Positions 1 through 9,138 of a stretch of DNA of 56,197 bases are shown here, one piece after another (position 1 is the first letter of the stretch; the number at the start of each line of letters is the position of its first letter). Under the pieces are notes generated by a model. It worked only from the letters and a program-made list of their open reading frames with translations. It ran no database searches and was not told where the DNA came from. Source of the DNA: Candidatus Bacteroides intestinavium (GTDB lineage Bacteria > Bacteroidota > Bacteroidia > Bacteroidales > Bacteroidaceae); NCBI GenBank assembly GCA_019118325.1, contig DWZE01000123.1, forward strand, positions 1 to 56,197, read 5' to 3'. A program made the translations under genes and the position numbers.

Positions 1-1310
1 ATAGTACCGTCCTCCGTATAGTAGTCACCGGCAATGTAGGAACGGATTTTGTCGTTGCCGAACTGGTAAGAGATATTGTAATTCTGGGTCAGGGCATTCT
101 GGGTAGCATAGTCCCACCAGTCGAAGTTGGCCTCGCGCAGGTAGGGTTGCAGCCACACCTGGTTCTGCAGCGTGCCAGCATTCGTGAAAGCCTCGTACAG
201 ATAGTCATAATATTCGGCGCCATTCATCATGCGGAGCTTGCCTCGCTGCAACGTCGATACACCGAACTTGGCAGACAGGCCCACTTGCGACGTACCCATC
301 TTGGCACGCTTGGTGGTCACCTGAATGACACCGTTGGCACCGCGCGAACCATAGAGCGCTGTGGCCGAACCGTCCTTCAGGATAGAGATGCTCTCAATGT
401 CATTGGGGTTCAGTTCTGCACTGGATGAGCCAACCACACCGTCGATGACCCACAGGGCTTCCTGATTACCCTGGATAGAACCGGTACCACGAATACGGAT
501 GCTGACACCCGCACCAGGCTGACCGGAAGTAGAAGTGGCCACCACGCCGGCCACCTTGCCCTGCAGCAGGTTGGAAACGCTGGGCGAGGTGATGCCCTTC
601 AGTTCATCGGCCTTGACAGAAGAAATGGCACCGGTGATAGAACTCTGGCGTTGCATACCATATCCCACGACCACGACTTCATCCAGCGTCTCGGCGTCGG
701 GATGCAACTGCAAGCGCAGGTTGCTCACTGAGCCTTCCACTTTGTACTCGACCGAGACGTAACCCACAAACGATACCACCAGCACGGAACCGCGCGGCAC
801 GTCCAATGTGAAATTACCGTCAATATCGCTCACGGTACCCTTACCGGCTTGCCCTTTCACGGAAATGTTGGCACCGGGCACACTCTCGCCCATCTCATCG
901 ATGACATGTCCTGCCACCTTGACATTGTCCGCTTGTTGAGGGGAGTGTACGGCCACGTCCTTGGGTGCCACGATCACTTGCCATCCATTAATTTTGCACT
1001 CCAGACCAGCCGCCGAAGCCAGTTCCTTCAAGATTTGTTCCACTTTCTCTCCGTCCAGCTGAATGGACACTTGTTTATCCAGCGCCTGCAGCAATCCTTT
1101 GGAATACATGATGACATAGTTGCTGTTTGCTTCCACATAGTTCAGCACTTGCTTCACGGTCTGCGTAGTACGCTGTTCTTCATTGCCTCTGTCTTTCTCG
1201 ACGGCACCCAAGGGCGAGATGGCACCCCCCACAGCCATAAAAAAGCACAGGCTGAGACAGAAAGGGGCAAACCCTCTCCGCCTCTCACTGAAAGTCGTCT
1301 TCTTTTTCAT
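1..1310 (-). CDS. SusC/RagA-family TonB-dependent receptor with STN domain (N-terminal part)
   Basis: Outer-membrane TonB-dependent importer of the SusC type, used by Bacteroidetes for glycan uptake. The reading frame is open from the ATG at 1310 to the window edge, giving about 436 residues, so the barrel is missing. In order I see a basic N-terminus with a hydrophobic signal segment, an STN (secretin/TonB short N-terminal) domain at about residues 55-115, a carboxypeptidase-like regulatory fold at about 130-205, a TonB-box-like DEVVVVGYG, then the plug with IRIRG and LYGSRGANGVI. The STN domain is the part that talks to a FecR anti-sigma factor, and such a gene lies directly upstream on the same strand. 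I infer regulation by that sigma/anti-sigma pair. The substrate cannot be told from this fragment. Confidence 0.93.
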   Translation of the reverse strand, partial: MKKKTTFSERRRGFAPFCLSLCFFMAVGGAISPLGAVEKDRGNEEQRTTQTVKQVLNYVEANSNYVIMYSKGLLQALDKQVSIQLDGEKVEQILKELASAAGLECKINGWQVIVAPKDVAVHSPQQADNVKVAGHVIDEMGESVPGANISVKGQAGKGTVSDIDGNFTLDVPRGSVLVVSFVGYVSVEYKVEGSVSNLRLQLHPDAETLDEVVVVGYGMQRQSSITGAISSVKADELKGITSPSVSNLLQGKVAGVVATSTSGQPGAGVSIRIRGTGSIQGNQEALWVIDGVVGSSSAELNPNDIESISILKDGSATALYGSRGANGVIQVTTKRAKMGTSQVGLSAKFGVSTLQRGKLRMMNGAEYYDYLYEAFTNAGTLQNQVWLQPYLREANFDWWDYATQNALTQNYNISYQFGNDKIRSYIAGDYYTEDGT

Positions 1311-1516
1311 ACATTAAATGATTTTTGTTATAGGTAAAAATTGTGATAAAATTAATCACGACCCAAAGACAAAAAAACTTCATCCGGCCGTGTTCGATGG
1401 ACAAGAAATCCTTGTTTCTCGCGTGTCTGGAATTTCGTCTACTTCTTCATCGTCTTTCTCGGTTTTTGTTTCTAAAGGTTCATAATCTGGTTATCTTTTC
1501 TCTAGCATATATCAGG

Positions 1517-2482
1517 TCAATTCTTTTGCTTTATCCGGAACACCTCTTCGTTCGCCGGCAGGTTGTCGGGCAAGGTCAAACGAATGGCATCAAGCACCTG
1601 ACTGACGTTACTTCCCACGTATAGTTTGCCATAAAACGGCTCTGCCCCCACCAGGGAGTCACAGGTTATCTCCACGCCATAGAGTTCGCCCACGTCATGC
1701 AACACCTCGCGCAGGGGTTCGCCTTCCAGCACCCACACCTTGTGTGCCCACCGCACGTAAGCCTGTGCATCCACCTGCTCCTTCTTTCCGAGGCCGTCCC
1801 CGGTGACTTCCAGGCGTTCATTGGGCTGCATGACAACCGTCTGCCGATGCGCGTCCTCCACCCGCACAGAGCCTTCCAGCAAGGTCACCGCATCCGGACT
1901 CCCGTGGTATGCCTTCACGTCGAACGATGTACCCAACACCTCCACGACAAAATCATCCGTGCGTACCACGAAAGGGCGAGCCTCATCACGGGTCACTTCC
2001 AAATAGACCTCGCCTTCCACGAAAATTTCGCGCCTTCCTTGTGCAAAAGCACGCGGATAGACCACCCGGCTGCCCTCGTTCACCCACATCCGGGTGCTGT
2101 CCGGCAACAGAACCAAGCGGACGGCATCGTCCTTGTCCAGACAGACAACATCGTCTGCCTCAAACGGCTTCGACAGGAAAGGCAAAGACTCCTGCTGCCA
2201 GCGATAGAAAGCACGACCACCCCACCACAAGACCCATAGAGCTGCCGCTCCACAAAGGACACGGGTCAACCACCGATGCCGCAAGCGGGTACGCCGCACG
2301 GCTACCTGCGCCTCATATTCGCGGATTTTCTCAGCCGTCTTGGCCCACACGTGTCCCTTATCCATTTCGGAAGGCTGACATTCATCCCATACAAAATGCA
2401 ATTTCCTCTCCGTTCTGTCGGCATCCGACGAGAAAGCGGAAGAGGCCAGTTTTTCCTGATTGACTGTTTGGCTCTTTTCCAT
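1517..2482 (-). CDS. FecR-family anti-sigma factor
   Basis: Inner-membrane anti-sigma factor, 321 residues. An N-terminal cytoplasmic segment (about 1-70, binds the sigma factor) is followed by one membrane segment at about 72-90 rich in W, A and L. A periplasmic FecR domain (about 115-215, with VLLEGSVRV) and the C-terminal DUF4974-type domain (about 248-318, with PLREVLHDVGELYGV) follow. It lies between the ECF sigma gene (69 bases away) and the SusC-type receptor (206 bases away), all on the minus strand. This is the standard trans-envelope signalling arrangement: receptor STN domain to FecR to sigma. The function is inferred from family and context. Confidence 0.92.
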   Translation of the reverse strand: MEKSQTVNQEKLASSAFSSDADRTERKLHFVWDECQPSEMDKGHVWAKTAEKIREYEAQVAVRRTRLRHRWLTRVLCGAAALWVLWWGGRAFYRWQQESLPFLSKPFEADDVVCLDKDDAVRLVLLPDSTRMWVNEGSRVVYPRAFAQGRREIFVEGEVYLEVTRDEARPFVVRTDDFVVEVLGTSFDVKAYHGSPDAVTLLEGSVRVEDAHRQTVVMQPNERLEVTGDGLGKKEQVDAQAYVRWAHKVWVLEGEPLREVLHDVGELYGVEITCDSLVGAEPFYGKLYVGSNVSQVLDAIRLTLPDNLPANEEVFRIKQKN

Positions 2483-2551
2483 AAGCAGTATACATAAAGA
2501 TAGACGCTGTTTTTTCGTAAATCCCCTATCCGAAGAATGACTTTTTCTGAA

Positions 2552-3088
2552 CTATTTTTCCAAGACGGCGCGTATCTGCCTTAAAGCGCTGGCAATGTGG
2601 TTGTCTATGGTCTTGACGGAAATACCCAGCATACGGGCGATTTCCTTATAAGGCAATTTCTCGATTTTGGCCAGCACAAAGACCTGCCGGCAACGGGGAG
2701 GGAATTGATTAATCACCCGATTGATCCGGGCAATTTCTTCCCGACTGATCAAATGTTCATCGGGAGTCTGAAGGTCGGACGGAAGCGCATTCGCCCCCAC
2801 TTCTTCCAGCAAGACGGAATCCGGCACACGGGCACGCTGCCGCAAGCAAGAAATACTCCGATTGTGCACCAACGTGAGCAGCCACGCCTTCATGTCCTGG
2901 ATTTCAGACAAATGGGAACGGCGTTTCCAAACATCCAGAAACACATCGCTTACTATCTCCTCAGCTTCCTCGCGCGAAGAGACCAGATAGCAGGCATAAT
3001 AAAGCAAATCGTCCGAATATGACTCAACAAACAACCGAAAAGAACGTTCATCCATATCCGGACTATATGTATCTTGACGTATAGGCAT
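2552..3088 (-). CDS. RNA polymerase ECF-type sigma factor
   Basis: Extracytoplasmic-function sigma factor that should direct transcription of the receptor gene when released by the neighbouring FecR protein. With the start used here it is 178 residues. Region 2 is visible as FVESYSDDLLYYACYLV...EEAEEIVSDVFLDVWKRR, and region 4 as FPPRCRQVFVLAKIEKLPYKEIARMLGIS with a helix-turn-helix. An upstream in-frame ATG at 3127 exists, but a TAnnTTTG promoter element sits at 3115-3122, so transcription probably starts after it. The ATG at 3088 (MPIRQDTY...) is therefore preferred; the MDERSF start at 3055 is also possible. Confidence 0.92.
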   Translation of the reverse strand: MPIRQDTYSPDMDERSFRLFVESYSDDLLYYACYLVSSREEAEEIVSDVFLDVWKRRSHLSEIQDMKAWLLTLVHNRSISCLRQRARVPDSVLLEEVGANALPSDLQTPDEHLISREEIARINRVINQFPPRCRQVFVLAKIEKLPYKEIARMLGISVKTIDNHIASALRQIRAVLEK

Positions 3089-3114
3089 ATTGCACTCGCT
3101 CAACTTTGGATTCG

Positions 3115-3122
3115 CAAACTTA
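3115..3122 (-). promoter_or_regulatory. -7 promoter element TAAGTTTG for the ECF sigma gene
   Basis: On the minus strand the sequence reads TAAGTTTG, matching the Bacteroidetes -7 consensus TAnnTTTG, 27 bases before the ATG at 3088. No clean -33 TTTG lies at 19-20 bases, so support is only partial. The remaining bases between here and about 3420 contain no gene I can recognise. Confidence 0.5.
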
Positions 3123-3424
3123 AGCAAAATTTCCCAAATCTGCTACAACAAGTGCAAAAAACAGTAAATGACCATCTTCAATCATCCTAATTTAGCAAAG
3201 TTTAATCTTAGAGACGTGCCAATGGTGTCTCCGGAAACGCATAGCCACGCAACCCGGCAGTTCCCCCGAAGGGTTATGATTGTTTCCCTGTACAGAAACT
3301 GTCCGCCACTTCACTATACTATATATGAGTTTGGTCACCCCTCATCAGTATGTAGCTATTGACATGCAGTTTATACCATTCATGAATATGAATATCCGCC
3401 ATCTCCCTATCTAAGTTCTCCCGA

Positions 3425-3500
3425 CATATCAGCGAGCGCGGACGGAGATATCAGCGGGCATGGACGGAGATATCAGCGGGCATGGACGGAGATATCCCCC
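3425..3500. repeat. GATATC array A: four units at 22-bp spacing
   Basis: Four ATATC cores begin at 3425, 3447, 3469 and 3491, exactly 22 bases apart; two whole units are identical. The unit reads in the opposite orientation to arrays B, C and D, that is, in the same direction as murI transcription. It lies just beyond the murI stop codon. See the separate finding on the family. Confidence 0.9.
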
Positions 3501-3520
3501 CGGAAGTCAGAGATTCCTTC

Positions 3521-4360
3521 TCACTCCAACGTGACCCGACGCACCTCCACCGCCTCATTGAGGAAGGCTGAAGCAGAGTCCGAAAATTTCTCCGCTGCCT
3601 CAGTGGTGCAGTAAGTGCAGGAGCCTCCGCGCGTGCAACGGACATCCATTTCCGGATGGCGGCGGAGATAGTCCTTCAGACTCTCGGCCACCAGTTCGCC
3701 TTGGGCCACCACCTGAATGCCCTCCGGCATGTAACGGCGAATTTTGGGCAAGAGCAACGGATAATGCGTGCAGCCCAGGATGACGGTGTCTATCCGGTCG
3801 TCCTTGTGCAACAGTTCGTCAATGTACTTCCGCACGAAATAATCGGCCCCATCGCCCAAGGCTTCGTTATTCTCCACCAATGGCACCCACAAGGGGCAGG
3901 CCTGCCCGTAGACCGTGATGTCCGGGAAAAGCTTGTGTATCTCCAGCGGATAGGACTCAGACTTGATGGTTCCGGTAGTGGCCAGCACTCCCACATGCCG
4001 GCTGTGCGTGACGGAACCGATGCTCTCCACCGTAGGCCGTATCACCCCCAACACACGGCGCGTGGCATCCAGCCGCGGCAAGTCACGCTGCTGGATGCTG
4101 CGCAAGGCTTTGGCTGAAGCAGTATTGCAGGCCAGGATGACCAGCGGGCACCCCATCGCGAACAAGCGGCACACGGCCTGGCGGGTAAATTCATACACTA
4201 TCTCGAACGAGCGCGTGCCATAGGGGGTACGGGCATTGTCGCCCAGATAGATATAATCGTAGTGGGGCAGAGCCTCACGGATCTTGCTGAGGATGGTCAG
4301 TCCGCCATAGCCGGAATCGAAGACTCCAATGGGACCGGGCGAAGAAGGAAATTGCTGCAT
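3521..4360 (-). CDS. murI: glutamate racemase
   Basis: Converts L- to D-glutamate for peptidoglycan in the cytoplasm. It is 279 residues, normal for the family. The first catalytic cysteine is in ILACNTAS (C78) and the second in VILGCTHYPLL (C197). The N-terminal substrate loop IGVFDSGYGGLT and the LGDNARTPYG motif are present. It is the last gene of a minus-strand envelope cluster (uppS, bamA, two skp-like genes), but a strong hairpin lies in the 92 bases that separate it from the preceding skp gene. Its expression may therefore depend on readthrough. The C-terminal 25 residues (GGSCTYCTTEAAEKF onward) are a Bacteroidetes-style tail. Confidence 0.96.
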   Translation of the reverse strand: MQQFPSSPGPIGVFDSGYGGLTILSKIREALPHYDYIYLGDNARTPYGTRSFEIVYEFTRQAVCRLFAMGCPLVILACNTASAKALRSIQQRDLPRLDATRRVLGVIRPTVESIGSVTHSRHVGVLATTGTIKSESYPLEIHKLFPDITVYGQACPLWVPLVENNEALGDGADYFVRKYIDELLHKDDRIDTVILGCTHYPLLLPKIRRYMPEGIQVVAQGELVAESLKDYLRRHPEMDVRCTRGGSCTYCTTEAAEKFSDSASAFLNEAVEVRRVTLE

Positions 4361-4365
4361 GGAAG

Positions 4366-4425
4366 GGAAAAAAGAAGAGCCTCTCCCCCACTCCCCTACA
4401 GGGAAGAGACCGGTGGAGAGGCTCT
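4366..4425 (-). terminator. intrinsic terminator or attenuator between skp and murI
   Basis: An 11-bp perfect stem (AGAGCCTCTCC at 4376-4386 against 4415-4425) has a 28-base loop and, read on the minus strand, is followed by TTCTTTTTTCCC. It sits 27 bases after the skp-like stop and ends only about 6 bases before the murI ATG, which is unusually close. Confidence 0.75.
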
Positions 4426-4452
4426 GAAGGTTGCTAATAGATTCTTCTATAT

Positions 4453-4959
4453 TTATTTTATGCCCAACTGTGTTTTAACCTTGGCAGTCACATCCTCGCT
4501 CTGCGAGCTGATGTAAGCTACCGGCGTACGGGCCACATCGAAGATATAGACATATCCGCCTGCCTGACCCACTGCCTGGACGGCATCATCCAGCTTCTTC
4601 ATGATAGGCGTCATGTGATCCTGCTGCGCCTTCTGAATGGACTGCTGGGCTTCCTGCTGGAACTGCTGCTGGCGCTGGGCCATGTCATTCAGTTCCTTCA
4701 TGCGACGTTCGGCGATGTTCTGGGGCAGCGAATCCTGCTGGGCCAGAAACTCCTGGTACTTCTTGTTGAACTCTTCCTCCGTGCGTTGGATCTCTTCCTG
4801 ATACTGCTTGGCCATGGCGTCAATTTCAGCCTGGGCCTTTGTGTAGTCGGGCATGGCAAGGATGATTTCCTGTGAGTTCATGTGAGCGAATTTAGCTTGT
4901 GCCATGGCTGCCAACGGCAGGACAATCATAGCGGCAATCAGTGCAATTTTCTTAAGCAT
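4453..4959 (-). CDS. OmpH/Skp-family periplasmic chaperone (second copy)
   Basis: Periplasmic holdase for unfolded outer-membrane proteins. It is 168 residues: a signal peptide of about 20 residues ending in AMAQA, then a beta start (KFAHMNSQEIILAMPDY) and a long charged, Q/E/K-rich helix (about 40-115) that forms the tentacle of the Skp trimer. A C-terminal strand, GGYVYIFDVARTPVAYIS, closes it. It follows another OmpH gene and bamA on the same strand, so the cluster supplies the insertase and its chaperones together. It is distinguished from its neighbour by the strongly glutamine-rich helix. Confidence 0.92.
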   Translation of the reverse strand: MLKKIALIAAMIVLPLAAMAQAKFAHMNSQEIILAMPDYTKAQAEIDAMAKQYQEEIQRTEEEFNKKYQEFLAQQDSLPQNIAERRMKELNDMAQRQQQFQQEAQQSIQKAQQDHMTPIMKKLDDAVQAVGQAGGYVYIFDVARTPVAYISSQSEDVTAKVKTQLGIK

Positions 4960-5078
4960 AGTTTTTCTATTTATTTGAATGATTAATTGTTACGTGGGCG
5001 CAAAGATAGCATAAAGCGGGGGGATAACAAAACAAGCCAGCTTATTTTTACGGCCACCCGCCTGCAAAACCTGTTTTC

Positions 5079-5606
5079 TTACCCGCCATACCCCAGCTTG
5101 GCCAGCACTTCGTTGCTGATGTCTATCTCGGGAGAGGCGAAGATGATGCTGCTTGCCGAAGCCCGGTCCGTGACGACCGCATAGCCCTTGGCCGTGGCAA
5201 TCTCCTTGACTGCTTCGTAGATTTCGTCCTGCAAGGGGCGCATCAGGCTGGCCTGCAACTTGGCCATCTCGCCTTCCGGTCCGAAATACTGGCGACGCAA
5301 CTCGGCCAGTTCCGTCTCTTTGTTCACAATGGCTTCCTCCCGGGCCGTGCGCTGGGCATCGGTCAGTGAAGAAGCTTTTTTCTGATAATCTTCATACATG
5401 GACTTCGCCTCCTGCGCCAGCTTATCTACTTCAGCCTGCCATTTCTTGGAGGACTGCTCCAGTTGCTGATTGGCACTCTCGTAGGCAGGAATGTTGCGCA
5501 GGATGTATTCCATGTCTATCAAGGCAAAACGCTGTGCCCGCACCGTCAGACAGGTGACGAGTAGCAGGAAAGTAATAAAAAGACTCTTTCTCATAAGGCT
5601 TATCAT
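5079..5606 (-). CDS. OmpH/Skp-family periplasmic chaperone (first copy)
   Basis: Outer-membrane-protein chaperone of the Skp/OmpH family, 175 residues from the first ATG; a start at MRKSLF (5594) is equally plausible. It has a signal peptide ending near VRAQ, an N-terminal FALIDMEYILRNIPAYESA, a charged helical hairpin, and the C-terminal YAVVTDRASASSIIFASPEIDISNEVLAKLG that closes the trimer body in Skp. It starts 18 bases after the bamA stop and is followed after 119 bases by the second copy. Tandem skp paralogues behind bamA are common in Bacteroidales. Confidence 0.93.
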   Translation of the reverse strand: MISLMRKSLFITFLLLVTCLTVRAQRFALIDMEYILRNIPAYESANQQLEQSSKKWQAEVDKLAQEAKSMYEDYQKKASSLTDAQRTAREEAIVNKETELAELRRQYFGPEGEMAKLQASLMRPLQDEIYEAVKEIATAKGYAVVTDRASASSIIFASPEIDISNEVLAKLGYGG

Positions 5607-5624
5607 AAAAAGTTCGTGTTACGA

Positions 5625-8267
5625 TTAGAATTCCTGTCCCAAGATGAAGTGGAACTGGCTGCCTCCATAGGAGCTGCTGCCGCGTATCTTGTCGAAACCA
5701 TAGGCCCAGTCGATACCCATCATACCAATCATCGGGAGGAAGATGCGGACACCCACGCCGGCAGAACGCTTCAGGTCGAAAGGATTGAAGTCGCTCACTT
5801 CCTGCCAGGCATTACCTGCCTCCAGGAAGGCCAGCGCATAGATGCTGGTACTGGTCTCCAACATCAACGGATAACGCAACTCGACGCCCAAACGTGCATA
5901 CGCATAGCCTTCATTGCCATAAGAGGACAGCGAACCGTTCTCATATCCGCGCAGGGCAATGGTCTCCGTGCCATAAGTGGAGTAACCCGTCATACCGTCA
6001 CCGCCCACCTCGAAGGTGCCGAACGGCGACTTCTTATACTTATTATAATGGCCCAGCAAACCGAAGTCCACGCGCCCCATGAGGACCGGCGTACGCTTCA
6101 CGGTCGTATAATCCATCAAGGGAATGTAGACCTTGGAACGGAATTTCCACTTGTGATACTCCACCCAACGCTGCATGGCATTGATGTCATCCTGATTGTT
6201 CTGGTCATACTGGCTGTAGTCCTTGCCGTCGAACAACGAATAGGGCGGCGTGATCTGCAAGGAGAGCGAAAACTCCGAACCGGTACGCGGATAGATAGGA
6301 TTATCTATGGAACTGCGGGACAAGGTAAGATTCAGGCTCAAGTCGTTGCAATTGCCATTGGTCACCATGAAGTACTGCCAGTCGCGCAGGATATAGCGCT
6401 GATAAGAGAACTCGGCCGTGAACTGGAAATAGTCGTCAGGCCACTTCAGGAACTTACCAAACATCACGGCCAAGCCGAACATCTGTACGGACTTGTCGGG
6501 GTCGTAGTAGTTCTCATAGTTCAGGTAGTTGCCGTAGTTATACATGCCATAGCCGTACATACCGCTGTAGTAACTGTTATAGAAGTTGTTGTACAAAGCG
6601 TCATTGTAGTACTGGCTGCTGATATCCGTCTGGCGGGAATAGAAAGCAGACACGGAGAAAGCATTCTTACGTTTACCTCCGAACCACGGATCGAAAAACG
6701 AGATGCTGTATGACTGATAATACCTGGCATTGGTCTGTCCGCTGATGGTCAACGTCTGTCCATCGCCCTGCGGCAGGATACCGCGGTAGTTCTCGCCCGG
6801 ATGCAGGAGGTTGGCCAAAGAGAAGTTGGTGAACTTCAAGCTCAGTTTACCGATGATACCCGTCTGTCCCCAACCGGCGGAGAATTCCACCTGGTCATTA
6901 GCCTTGGAAACCAGTTGATAGTCAATGTCCACCGTGCCATCTTCGGGACGGGGCTGAATGTCCGGATTGATTTGTTCGGGGTCGAAGTGTCCCATCTGGG
7001 CTATTTCACGGTAGGAACGCATCAGGTCCTCGCGGCTGAACAATTCTCCGGGACGCGTACGCAACTCACGGCGCACCACATTCTCGTACAGACGGTCGTT
7101 ACCACTGATCATCACCTTGTTGATAGTAGCTTGCCGGCCTTCGTAGATACGCATTTCCAGGTCAATGGAGTCGCCCACGATGTTCACCTCCACCGGGTCC
7201 AAAGAATAGAACAAATAACCGTTATTATAATATAAGTTACCGATAGCATCTTCATCCTGCGACAGGCGGTCGTTCAACAGTTTCTGATTGTAGACATCTC
7301 CCTTCTTCATCTGCAGCATATAGTCCAGTTGCTCGGAAGGATAGAGCGTATTGCCCACCCACGTAATGTTTCGCAGGTAGTATTTCTGTCCCTCCTCGAT
7401 GCGCATGAAGACGTCCACCGTACGGTCATCATACTGCGATATGCTGTCCTCCACGATAATGGCGTCACGATAGCCCAGTTCATTATATTTGTCGATGATG
7501 AGTTGTTTGTCGGCCTCGTAGTTCTCCTCAACGAATTTCTTGGTACGGAACAGATTGAGCAACTTGCCCTTTTCGTTGGTTTTCTTCATCACACGCTTCA
7601 GCTTCTTATCGCTCAAGGCCACGTTTCCGACAATCTCGATATGATGCACCTTTACTTTTTCCTTCTTGTCGATTTGGATATCCACGATGACCTGGTTCTC
7701 ATTGGCCGGGTCATCTTTCTGATTAATGAAAACCTCGGCATTCTTAAAGCCCTTGTCGTCGAAATAGCGTTTGATAAGCGTCTCGGCACGGTCCACAATG
7801 TTCGGCGTAATCTGTCCGCCCTTTATCATGCCGATTCTTTCCTCCAAGTCTTCACGCTCGGACTTCTTGACACCCGAATAACGGATGTCCGACACACGCG
7901 GACGCATGGTCAGGTGAATGGTGAGCCACACCTTGCCGTTTTCCTCTTTGTCGTCGGTAATGCTTACATCCGAAAAAAGCCCGTGACGCCAATAGCGCTT
8001 ACAGGCCTGCGTGATTTCATCACCTGGAATGGAGATAACCTGCCCCTTGGCCAATCCGGAAAGGCCAATGATGACATAATCCTCATAGTTGTCCGCGCCT
8101 TCCACCTTAATATCCGCAATCTCCAGTTTCTTGGGAGTATTGGAATAAAGGACTACCGGCGTTTCTACATTCATGCTGTCGGTTGCCACTTCTTGTGCGC
8201 CACCTTTCACCGCACCGGCAAACAAGCCGAGCACCGTTATGAACAAGACGAAAATACGTTCGTGCAT
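5625..8267 (-). CDS. bamA: outer membrane protein assembly factor BamA
   Basis: Insertase that folds beta-barrel proteins into the outer membrane. It is 880 residues: a signal peptide of about 24 residues, a set of POTRA domains over about 48-450 (for example IEIVGNVALSDKKLKRVM and ITWVGNTLYPSEQL), and a C-terminal 16-strand barrel ending in FHFILGQEF with the terminal aromatic needed for insertion. The conserved IALRGY loop (the VRGF/Y motif of the family) is at about residue 779. Around residues 556-592 an insertion very rich in Tyr, Asn and Gly probably forms a surface loop. It lies between uppS and two skp genes on the minus strand. Confidence 0.96.
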   Translation of the reverse strand: MHERIFVLFITVLGLFAGAVKGGAQEVATDSMNVETPVVLYSNTPKKLEIADIKVEGADNYEDYVIIGLSGLAKGQVISIPGDEITQACKRYWRHGLFSDVSITDDKEENGKVWLTIHLTMRPRVSDIRYSGVKKSEREDLEERIGMIKGGQITPNIVDRAETLIKRYFDDKGFKNAEVFINQKDDPANENQVIVDIQIDKKEKVKVHHIEIVGNVALSDKKLKRVMKKTNEKGKLLNLFRTKKFVEENYEADKQLIIDKYNELGYRDAIIVEDSISQYDDRTVDVFMRIEEGQKYYLRNITWVGNTLYPSEQLDYMLQMKKGDVYNQKLLNDRLSQDEDAIGNLYYNNGYLFYSLDPVEVNIVGDSIDLEMRIYEGRQATINKVMISGNDRLYENVVRRELRTRPGELFSREDLMRSYREIAQMGHFDPEQINPDIQPRPEDGTVDIDYQLVSKANDQVEFSAGWGQTGIIGKLSLKFTNFSLANLLHPGENYRGILPQGDGQTLTISGQTNARYYQSYSISFFDPWFGGKRKNAFSVSAFYSRQTDISSQYYNDALYNNFYNSYYSGMYGYGMYNYGNYLNYENYYDPDKSVQMFGLAVMFGKFLKWPDDYFQFTAEFSYQRYILRDWQYFMVTNGNCNDLSLNLTLSRSSIDNPIYPRTGSEFSLSLQITPPYSLFDGKDYSQYDQNNQDDINAMQRWVEYHKWKFRSKVYIPLMDYTTVKRTPVLMGRVDFGLLGHYNKYKKSPFGTFEVGGDGMTGYSTYGTETIALRGYENGSLSSYGNEGYAYARLGVELRYPLMLETSTSIYALAFLEAGNAWQEVSDFNPFDLKRSAGVGVRIFLPMIGMMGIDWAYGFDKIRGSSSYGGSQFHFILGQEF

Positions 8268-8321
8268 CTTTATGTTCTTAATTTAGTATAATCTGTCGTT
8301 ACTTTACTATATTAGGTTCAT

Positions 8322-9056
8322 TCAAGAAATCTGCTCACTGGTCTTCCCAAAGCGGCGTTCCCGCTTCTGGTAATCACAGATGGCCTTAAAGAACTCCTCC
8401 TCGCGGAAGTCCGGCCAATAGGTATCGCAGAAGTACAACTCCGAATAAGCACACTGCCAAAGCAAATAGTTGCTCAGACGGAGCTCTCCCCCGGTACGAA
8501 TCAGCAAATCCGGATCGGGCATGAAGTCCGTGGCCAAGTAATGGGAGAACAGTTCGCTGTCTATCTGCTCCGGCTTCACATCACCCTTCTGCACCGCCAT
8601 GGCCAACTTCCTGGCTGCCTCCGCAATTTCCCAGCGGGAGGAATAGCTAAGAGCCAGTACCAGATTCATACCGTTATTGCCCGCCGTATGCTCAATACAG
8701 GCATCCAGGCGTTCGCGCACATAGTCCGGCAGTTTCTCCGTGTCTCCGATAACCCGGAAACGGATGTTGTTCCTCATAAACGTCTCTTCCTCGATAGAGT
8801 CGAACAGAAGCCCCATCAGCGCCGTCACTTCTTCAGCGGGTCTTCCCCAATTCTCGGTAGAGAAAGTATAGAGAGTCAGATACTTGACGCCCAGCTTAGC
8901 CGCCTCTTCGGCAATGATGTGAACAGTTTCCGCACCGGCCTGGTGACCATAACTCCGTTCACGCCCGCGCTGCTTGGCCCATCGCCCGTTGCCATCCATG
9001 ATGATGGCCACATGAGCAGGTATCCGATTCACGTCTATTTGTTCTTTATATGACAT
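8322..9056 (-). CDS. uppS: undecaprenyl diphosphate synthase (isoprenyl transferase)
   Basis: Cis-prenyltransferase that makes the C55 lipid carrier for peptidoglycan and surface glycans. From the ATG at 9056 (MSYKEQ) it is 244 residues, the usual length. The signature [15 protein letters not shown] carries the catalytic aspartate D21; [14 protein letters not shown] and [27 protein letters not shown] are also diagnostic. Upstream in-frame ATGs (9065, 9098) extend it by a poorly conserved stretch, so I prefer the later start. It leads the minus-strand uppS-bamA-skp-skp cluster, the gap to bamA being 54 bases. Confidence 0.95.
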   Translation of the reverse strand: MSYKEQIDVNRIPAHVAIIMDGNGRWAKQRGRERSYGHQAGAETVHIIAEEAAKLGVKYLTLYTFSTENWGRPAEEVTALMGLLFDSIEEETFMRNNIRFRVIGDTEKLPDYVRERLDACIEHTAGNNGMNLVLALSYSSRWEIAEAARKLAMAVQKGDVKPEQIDSELFSHYLATDFMPDPDLLIRTGGELRLSNYLLWQCAYSELYFCDTYWPDFREEEFFKAICDYQKRERRFGKTSEQIS

Positions 9057-9138
9057 TTCTCTCATTATTATAAATTCATGCCGAAGCCTCTCCTTCACCA
9101 GAATCAGTCCGGAAGAGTCTTTTCAGCAACCCGGGCCT

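Noticed and set aside
5616..6713. Long open frame on the plus strand opposite bamA
   Set aside because: It has no start context, no protein-like motif and lies antisense to a clear BamA; it is a by-product of GC-rich codon use.
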